A stretch of DNA of 64,000 nt, from NCBI RefSeq assembly GCF_000715075.1, contig NC_134103.1, positions 56,326,230 through 56,390,229 of the forward strand. The letters are read 5' to 3'. The position numbers and the translations under genes were made by a program. Below the pieces are notes generated by a model. That model searched no databases, was not told the origin of the DNA, and was given only the letters and a program-made list of their open reading frames with translations. Positions 57,477 to 64,000 of the stretch are shown piece by piece (the stretch's first letter is position 1; each line of letters starts with the position of its first letter). The DNA comes from Nicotiana tabacum. Taxonomy: Eukaryota; Streptophyta; Magnoliopsida; Solanales; Solanaceae.

Positions 57477-60264
57477 TGTCACGACCCAAAACCAACCCAT
57501 TGTGATGGCGCCTAACATGGTACTAGGCAAGCCGACTATTCAGACATTTCCAACACTTTAAATCTTTGAAAGACATTAAAAATGTTTAAATAAAGGAAGA
57601 TCTCTCAAAACATGATAGGAAATAAAACTCAATACGTAAATTCTTCCCCAAAATCGAGGTGTCACTGAGTACACGAGCATCTACATGGAAACATAGTCTG
57701 GGACAGTATCTGGAAAGTAAAACTGAAAACAATAAACTGCAAGATAAGGGAGGAGAGTCAAGGCCTACGGACGCCAAGTAGCTACCTCGATGATCTCTGA
57801 AGGTCTGGTCTTTGCAAATCAGCAACCGCCGTGACCGGAAGCAACTGGACTTGCACATGAGGTGCAGGGTGTAGCATGAGTACAACCAACTCAATAAGTA
57901 AAAATCTAAATTATGAGCTCAACAGGAACAGTTCAATATATAATTAACATTACAGAAATGTAGACATGTGTTTCAAGTTCAACAGATAAAAGCTCAATAC
58001 AAGTAAAATAGATCAACTCTGAAGGATATGAGTGATATGACATTTCGATATCTACATGCCACTGTACATGCTGTATGTGGTACACTACAATGGAAGCCTC
58101 GCGTACTCACACTCTCAGAGTACTCAATCACTCAGTACTGTACGGGGCAGGTCTAGCCCGAGGAAGATCCATCCCTTAATATAAATGTATAGGGCAACTC
58201 CATGCCTAGGGAACTCCATCCCAAATGTGAATATATAGGGCAACTCCATGCCTAGGGAACTCCATCCCAAATATAATATCCATTGCGCTCACTGTGGGGG
58301 TGCAGACTATGGAGGTGCTCCTGTAGATCCAGTCATAAATAAATAAAAATATGTTGCGGCTTGCAGCCCGATCCCTTAATTATCACTCATAATCAGGCCC
58401 TCGGCCTTACTCAATCATTAATCTCTCAAGTCTCTCGGGCTCACAATGTCATGAAAATCAAACCGTCATGATGATATGTTGTATCAATGGGTGGCAATAG
58501 AGACTGAGATATGATATGCAAATGATAGATGTGGCTGAGTTTACAATTCTAATTTTAAACATGTAATTCAACATTAATACGACCTTTATAGGTCCCAAAA
58601 ATATCGGCACATAGCCTAAGCATGATTTTAACATAAGTCTTAGCTTAATTTCTATAACACGTGGAGGATATGTGGGTATTGACTTGATTATTTGATTATG
58701 CAACTCCACGGGAACAATTCAGTCACAAATTCTATGGTACACGCCCACACGCCTGTGACCTAGCATGTGCGTCACCTCCATCCCAACCATATAACATGTA
58801 ATTCATAGATTTATACCCTCAGAACCAAGTTTAGAAGTGTTACGTACCTCAAACTGTGCGAAACTCTACTCCAACAAGCCCTTGCCTCGCGTAACGGAGT
58901 CCAAATGCCTCGAATCTAGCCATAAATAGTTCGATACAATCAACACGAGCTAGAGGAATCAAATCCATATGAAATTAATAAGTTTTTAATTAAAAGTTAA
59001 AAAGTTCACTCAAAAGCTGGCTCCCATGCCCACATCTCAGAATCCAACAAAACTCACAAATAATCCGGAAGCCCATTCAACCACTAGTCCAACCATATCA
59101 AATTTACGAAAAACCAACACCAAATCGACAACCAAATCCCCAATTTGAACTCTCCAAATCCCTAGCCTCAACTCCCAAAACTACACCTCAAAACCACACA
59201 ATCTAGGCGGGGAATTAAATGGGGAAACATAATTATTGAATAAAATTAACCACAAGTGACTAACCTCAAGAAACCCCTCGAAAATCCTCTCAAAAATTAC
59301 CTAAGTCCGAGATTGAAATGTCCAAAATGATGAAAATCTTGGAAACCCTCGAATTTGAACACTTCCCAGTGTTTTCGCACCTGCGGCCCAAAATTTCGCT
59401 TTTGCGGAACCGCACCTGCGATGAAACCTCTGCATCTGCGGAGCTCACTTAAGCTCCCAGACTCCGCTTATGTGGAAACACCTGACCCCCTTCTGCCTCT
59501 CTCATTCTCCACTTTTGCGACCTGCTCTTCTCATCTGCGACCACTGGCCAATCCTTTCCAGGTCGCACCTGCGCTTCCTAGCTCGCACCGACGACCAACG
59601 CTCCATAGGTGTGATTGCACCAGAAGACTCCCAGCTTTAGCAATCTTTCAAACTCTGAATCTTATTTTGTTAACCATCCGAACTCCTCCCGAGGCCCTCG
59701 GGACCTCAACCAAATACACAAACAAGTCCTAAAATAGGATACGAACCTAGTCGAGCCCTCAAATCACATCAAACAACTTCAAAACACGAATCGCACCCCA
59801 ATTCAAACCTATTAAATCACGTCCTATTGACCTAAAATTTTATACACAAGTCATAAATGACACCATAGACCTACTCCAACTCCCCGAACACCATTTTGTG
59901 TCCGGTAAACACAAAGTCCACTCTCGGTCAAACTTCCAAATTTCAAATTTTTGCTATTTCAAGTTTATTCAACTACAGACCTCTAAATCACAATCCGGAC
60001 ACACTCTTAAGTCCAAAATCACTCAATGGAGCTAAGGAACCATAAAAACTCCATTCCGGAGTCGTTTACACATAAGTCAACATCCGGTCACCCTTTTTAA
60101 CTTAAGCTTCCAACCTTGAGACTAAGTGTCTTAACTCATTCTGAAACCTATCCGGACCCGAACCAACTACCCCAGTAAGTCACATATCAATTGTAAAGCA
60201 TAATATGAGCAGTAAATGGGGGAACGAGGCTACAACTCTCAAAATGACTGGCCGGGTCGTTACA
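57477..60264 (-). repeat. 3' LTR of Gypsy-3
   Basis: Plus strand starts TGTCACGACCC and ends GGGTCGTTACA, giving an LTR of 2,788 bp with near-inverted 11-base tips. It is followed by a polypurine tract (60265-60280, minus strand TTTAAGTGGGAGAGGA). It contains 46-bp repeats at 58144-58275. ORFs inside (for example 59355-59732) show no domain. It is inserted in the element A LTR after AAATC. Confidence 0.85.
58144..58275. repeat. Three 46-47-bp tandem repeats
   Basis: AGGGCAACTCCATGCCTAGG plus GAACTCCATCCCAAATGTGAATATAT at 58191-58236, repeated at 58237-58275, with a more diverged copy at 58144-58190. Confidence 0.9.
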
Positions 60265-60280
60265 TCCTCTCCCACTTAAA

Positions 60281-61620
60281 CAAATGTTCATCCTCGAACG
60301 GGTCTAGAAACGTACCTGGAGTCTCAAATAGGCGTGGATATTTGCTCTGCATCTCCCGCTCGCTCTCCCAAGTAGCCTCCTCAACTGTCTAACCACACCA
60401 CTGCAATTTCGCTGAAGCTATATCCTTGGATCTCAACTTTCAAACCTGGAGACCTAAAATGGCCACCGACACCACATCATAAGTCAAATAACCATACAAC
60501 CGAACTGTGCTGAAATCCAAAACATGAGACAGGTCGCCGACATACTTCCACAGCATAGAAACATGAAACACTAGATGCACACTCGACAAACTAGGTGGCA
60601 AGGCAAGCTTGTAAGCCACCTTTCCAATCCTCTAAAGTACCTCAAACGGCCCAATATACCGAGGGTTCAACTTGCCCTTCTTCCCAAATCTCATAACACA
60701 TTTCATGTGTGAAACCTTGAGCAGTACCTTCTCCCCAACCATGAAAGCAACATCACGAACCTTCCGATTGGCATAACTCTTTTGTCTAGATTGTGCCATG
60801 CAAAGCCGATCCTGAATTAATTTAACCTTGTCAAATAAATCATGAACCAAGTCAGTACCCAATAGCCTAGCCTCCCTTGGCTCAAACCATCCCACCTGAG
60901 ATTAAAACCGTCTCCCATACAAAGCCTCATACGGAGCCGTCTGAATGCTCGACTGGTAGCTGTTGTTGTAGGCAAATTTTGCGAGCAGTCGGAACTGATC
61001 CCAAGAACCCCCCAAAATCTATGACACAAGCACGTAGCATGTCCTCCAATATCTGAATAGTGCACTCGGACTATCCATCCGTCTGAGGGTGAAATGTTGT
61101 ACTCAACTCGACTTGGGTCCCCAACTCACGTTGCACTGCTCTCTATAACTGCAATGTAAATTACGTGCCCCGATCTGAAATTATGGACACCGGCACACCA
61201 TGAAGGTGAACAATCTCGCGGATGTAAATCTCAGCCAACCGCTCCTAGGAATAAGTAGTCCCAACTGGAATGAAGTGTGCAGACCTGGTCAGCTGATCCA
61301 CAAACACCCAAATAGCATCAAACTTCCTAGAAGTCCGTAGGAGCCCAATTACAAAATCCATGGTGATACGCTCCCATTTCCACTCCGGAATCTCAAGCCT
61401 CTGAAGCAATATACCTGGTCTCTGATGCTCATACTTTACCCGCTGACAATTAAGGCACCGAGCTACAAACCCCACTATATCCTTCTTCATCCCCCTCCAT
61501 CAATAGTGGTGCCGCAAATCCCAGTACATCTTCGAGGCTCCCGGATGAATGGAATACCGCAAACTGTGGGCCTCCTCAAGAATCAACTCACGTAGCCCAT
61601 ACACATTAGGCACACAAATC
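60281..61620 (-). pseudogene. Gypsy-3 integrase with chromodomain (broken)
   Basis: 61490-61245 has the Cys pair of the zinc-binding site (CLNCQRVKYEHQRPG) and the start of the core (ITMDFVIGLLRTSRKFDAIW). 61245-60900 holds the middle of the core in other frames. 60895-60632 has the C-terminal part (GWFEPREARLLGTDLVHD, MKCVMRFGKKGKLNPRYIGP). 60632-60300 is a chromodomain with stops, ending in a YPRLFE-type motif. Frame breaks are numerous. A Tekay/Del-like chromovirus fits. Confidence 0.85.
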
Positions 61621-62290
61621 CGACCCTACATCCTCAACACCCCATCATCCCCAATAGTAATATCTCTGGCATCACAGTGCTGAACTGTGCCCTTAAGGAA
61701 AAGTAAATGGGGATCATTTTACTAGCGCTCTTTGATGCGATCATATAAGGAAGACCGAGAAACCACACAAGCTAGAACCCCGCTGGGCTCTGAAATATCT
61801 AATCTCACGAACCGGTTGGCTGAGGCCTGAACATCAACTACAAGCGGTCGCTTACCAACAGTAATGAATGCAAGGCTTCCCATACTCACTGCCATTCTAC
61901 TCAAGGCGTCGACCACCGCATTGGCCTTCCCGTGATGATACAGAATGGTGATATCATAATCTTTTAGCAGCTCTAACCATCTCCGCTGCCTCAAATTTAG
62001 ATCTTTCTATTTGAACAAGTACTATAGACTCCGATGACCTGTAAATATCTCACAATACACACCATAAAGATATTGCCTCCAAATCTTCGGTGCATGAATA
62101 ATGGCATCCAACTCCAAATCATGAACATGGTTGTTCTTCTCATGGGACTTCAACTGACGCGAAGCATAAGCAATCACTATACCTCCCTACATCAAGACAC
62201 ACCCAATACCAATCCAAGAAGCATCACAATACACTGTATAAGAACCAGAAGTTGAAGGTAGAACTAAAACTAGAGTTGTGATCATGGCAG
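61621..62290 (-). pseudogene. Gypsy-3 RNase H (broken)
   Basis: The N-terminal end with [19 protein letters not shown] is fused to the RT frame (to 62187). The C-terminal end at 61994-61722 has [20 protein letters not shown] and ANAVVDALSRMA. The middle (61995-62187) is out of frame. 61621-61721 is a degraded spacer to integrase. Confidence 0.82.
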
Positions 62291-63020
62291 TCTTAAGCTT
62301 CTGAAAGCTCTCCTCACACTCATCCGACCACCTGAAAGGAGCACCCTTATGGGTCAATTTGGTCAAAGGCAATGCAATAGACGATAAACCCTCCACGAAG
62401 CGACGATAATAACCGGCCAAGCTGAATAAGCGCCGAATCTCCATAGCTGAGGACGGGCTGGGCCAACTCTGAACCGCCTCTATCTTCTTTGGATCCACCT
62501 TAATCCCCTCACTGGACACTACATGCCACAAGAACGCCACTGAACTAAGCCAGAACTCACACTTAGAGAACTTGGCATAGAGTTTCTTTTCCCTCAACCG
62601 CTGCAACACAATCCTCAAATATTGGGCATGCTCCTCCTGGCTACGAGAGCACACCAGGATATCATCAATGAATACTATGACAAACGAGTCGAGATAAGGC
62701 AGAAATAAACTGTTCATCAGATGCATGAATGTTGTTGGGGCATTGCTCAGTCCAAAATACATCATGAGGAACTCATAATGACCATAACGAGTCTTGAATG
62801 TTGTCTTTAGAATATCTGAGTCCCGAATCTTCAACTAGTGATACCCAGACCTCAAATCAATCTTAGAGAACACCCTCTCTCCCTGAAGCTGGTCAAATAG
62901 ATCATCAATATGCGGCAAAGGATACTTGTTCTGGATTGTAACTTTGTTCAACTTCCTATAGTCGATGCACATCTGCATAGTACCATCCTTCTTCAAAAAC
63001 ATAACTAGTGCACCCAAGGT
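62187..63020 (-). pseudogene. Gypsy-3 reverse transcriptase (one break)
   Basis: 63017-62835 has [20 protein letters not shown] and [15 protein letters not shown]-type break near 62834 follows, then 62834-62187 with [20 protein letters not shown], the intact active site [20 protein letters not shown], and [16 protein letters not shown]. It is the best preserved RT of the three gypsy elements here, but still broken. Confidence 0.9.
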
Positions 63021-63620
63021 GTCACACTAGGCCTAATAAACCCCTTATCAAGAAGTTCCTGAAGCTGTTTCCTTCCACTCAGCTGGTGCCATACAATACG
63101 GAGGAATAGAAATGGGCTGAGTGTCCGGCACCAAGTCAATACCAAAGTCAATATCCCTATTGGGCGGCATGCCCAACAGGTCTGCAGAAAACACATCCAG
63201 AAAATCTTGCACCACCGGAACAGAGTCAATAGTAGGCGTATCAGCACCAACATCCCTCACAAAGGCAAAATATGATAGACATCCCTTCCCAATAATCCGT
63301 TGGGCCTTCAAATAAGAAATCACTATGCTGGGAACATAATCTAGAGAACTTCTCCACTCTATCCTTGGCAACCCCAGCATCGCCAACATCACGGTCTTAG
63401 CGTGACAATCCAGAATAGCATGACATGGAGACAACTAATCCATACCCAAGATCACGTCGAAATCAACCATACTAAGCAGCAAGAGATCAACTCTAGTATC
63501 CAATCCCCCAATAGTCACTACACACGACCTGTATACACGATCCACAATAATAGTATCGCCCACCGGCATAGATACATGAACAAATGAAACTAATGACTCA
63601 CGGGGCATATCCAGTTAACG
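63021..63620 (-). pseudogene. Gypsy-3 protease and protease-RT linker (broken)
   Basis: 63434-63048 encodes a linker with CHAKTVMLAMLGLPRIEWR, VVQDFLDVFSADLLGMPPNR and IDLVPDTQPISIPPY, the usual lead-in to gypsy RT. The protease itself lies at about 63435-63760 in decayed form with no clear active-site loop readable. A frame change joins it to RT near 63020. Confidence 0.75.
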
Positions 63621-63699
63621 AGCAAAATTCGATGATACATACGAATAAGTGGAACGAGGATCAAATAATGAAGAAGGATATCTTTGGCATTCTAAGACA

Positions 63700-64000
63700 A
63701 CACATGTGATCACTGTGTCTGAAAAAATAACATCTGGTCTAGTAGGATAAGCATAGAATTAGGCCTGGCTGCCACCTGATTAGCCTCCCCCTCTAGGGCA
63801 ACCCTTAGCTGCCTAAGCCCCACCCCGAGCTGGCTAGGAGCGTGGTGAAGTAACTGGTGCCGAAGTCGTAGTCTGACTCCTCTGCTAAGCTGGACCTCCC
63901 GAATGGCAGGGGCAATGACTCTTCATGTGACCCAAATCTTCACACTCAAAACAACCCCTCTAGAACAATGGCGGCAAGTACTGAGGCAGACCCCAAGAGT
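63700..64000 (-). pseudogene. Gypsy-3 gag C-terminus with zinc knuckle (runs off window)
   Basis: At about 63913-63955 the minus strand encodes CFECEDLGHMKSHC, fitting CX2CX4HX4C, the nucleocapsid knuckle of gag. A Gln/Ala/Ser-rich stretch follows at 63780-63900. The rest of gag, the leader and the 5' LTR are beyond 64000. Confidence 0.8.

Noticed and set aside
59355..59732. 125-residue Pro/Leu-rich ORF
   Set aside because: Inside the Gypsy-3 LTR in a GC-richer stretch; no start context, domain or copy to support it.

Overview
Plant nuclear DNA, almost certainly from a Solanaceae genome and most likely Nicotiana. The species is an inference from the repeat families and from an endogenous pararetrovirus that resembles the solendovirus / tobacco vein clearing virus group; nothing in the window proves it. 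I found no intact host gene, tRNA, rRNA or CRISPR array. The whole window is a nest of transposable elements and virus-derived DNA inserted into one another, nearly all carrying stops, frameshifts or deletions.

Layout. 1-405 is the end of an LTR. 406-1054 and 55258-57476 are two pieces of one older LTR family (element A), which may be the outermost shell of the nest. Gypsy-1, a Tekay/Del-like chromovirus on the minus strand, has its 3' LTR at 1055-4068, its dead gag-pol at 4069-9171 and a partial 5' LTR at 9371-10572. An L1-type LINE on the plus strand starts near 10573. Its reverse transcriptase gene is split at 15056 and resumes at 27259, ending without a tail at about 29143. The split is filled by about 12.2 kb of endogenous pararetrovirus (EPRV) on the minus strand: one nearly unit-length, circularly permuted genome (about 15057-22411), a second unit with large deletions (22412-27095) and a short inverted arm (27096-27258).

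Gypsy-2, another minus-strand chromovirus, has a 3' LTR at 29144-30989 and is cut inside integrase at 32029. It resumes at 53606 and ends in an 82-bp LTR tip at 55124. The interruption is a giant Ogre/Tat-like LTR retrotransposon at 32030-53605 (minus strand) with 4.2-kb LTRs, gag, protease, G-patch, RT, RNase H, integrase, an extra upstream ORF and a tandem-repeat 3' region. Its left LTR carries a third, scrambled EPRV fragment (33501-35854) that its right LTR lacks. Gypsy-3, a third chromovirus on the minus strand, fills 57477-64000 and runs off the window.

How the parts relate. The nesting gives a relative order: Gypsy-2 is older than the Ogre/Tat element, which is older than EPRV fragment 3; the LINE is older than the EPRV array. 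The EPRV reads, on the minus strand, as promoter/intergenic region, small ORFs A and B, a primer-binding-like site, coat protein, movement protein with a pseudo-protease tail, protease-RT-RNase H, and a transactivator-like protein. Several ORF junctions overlap by one to four bases, which suggests coupled translation in the ancestral virus. All copies are broken. Differences between copies are often, but not always, C-to-T type, as expected for methylated, silenced DNA.
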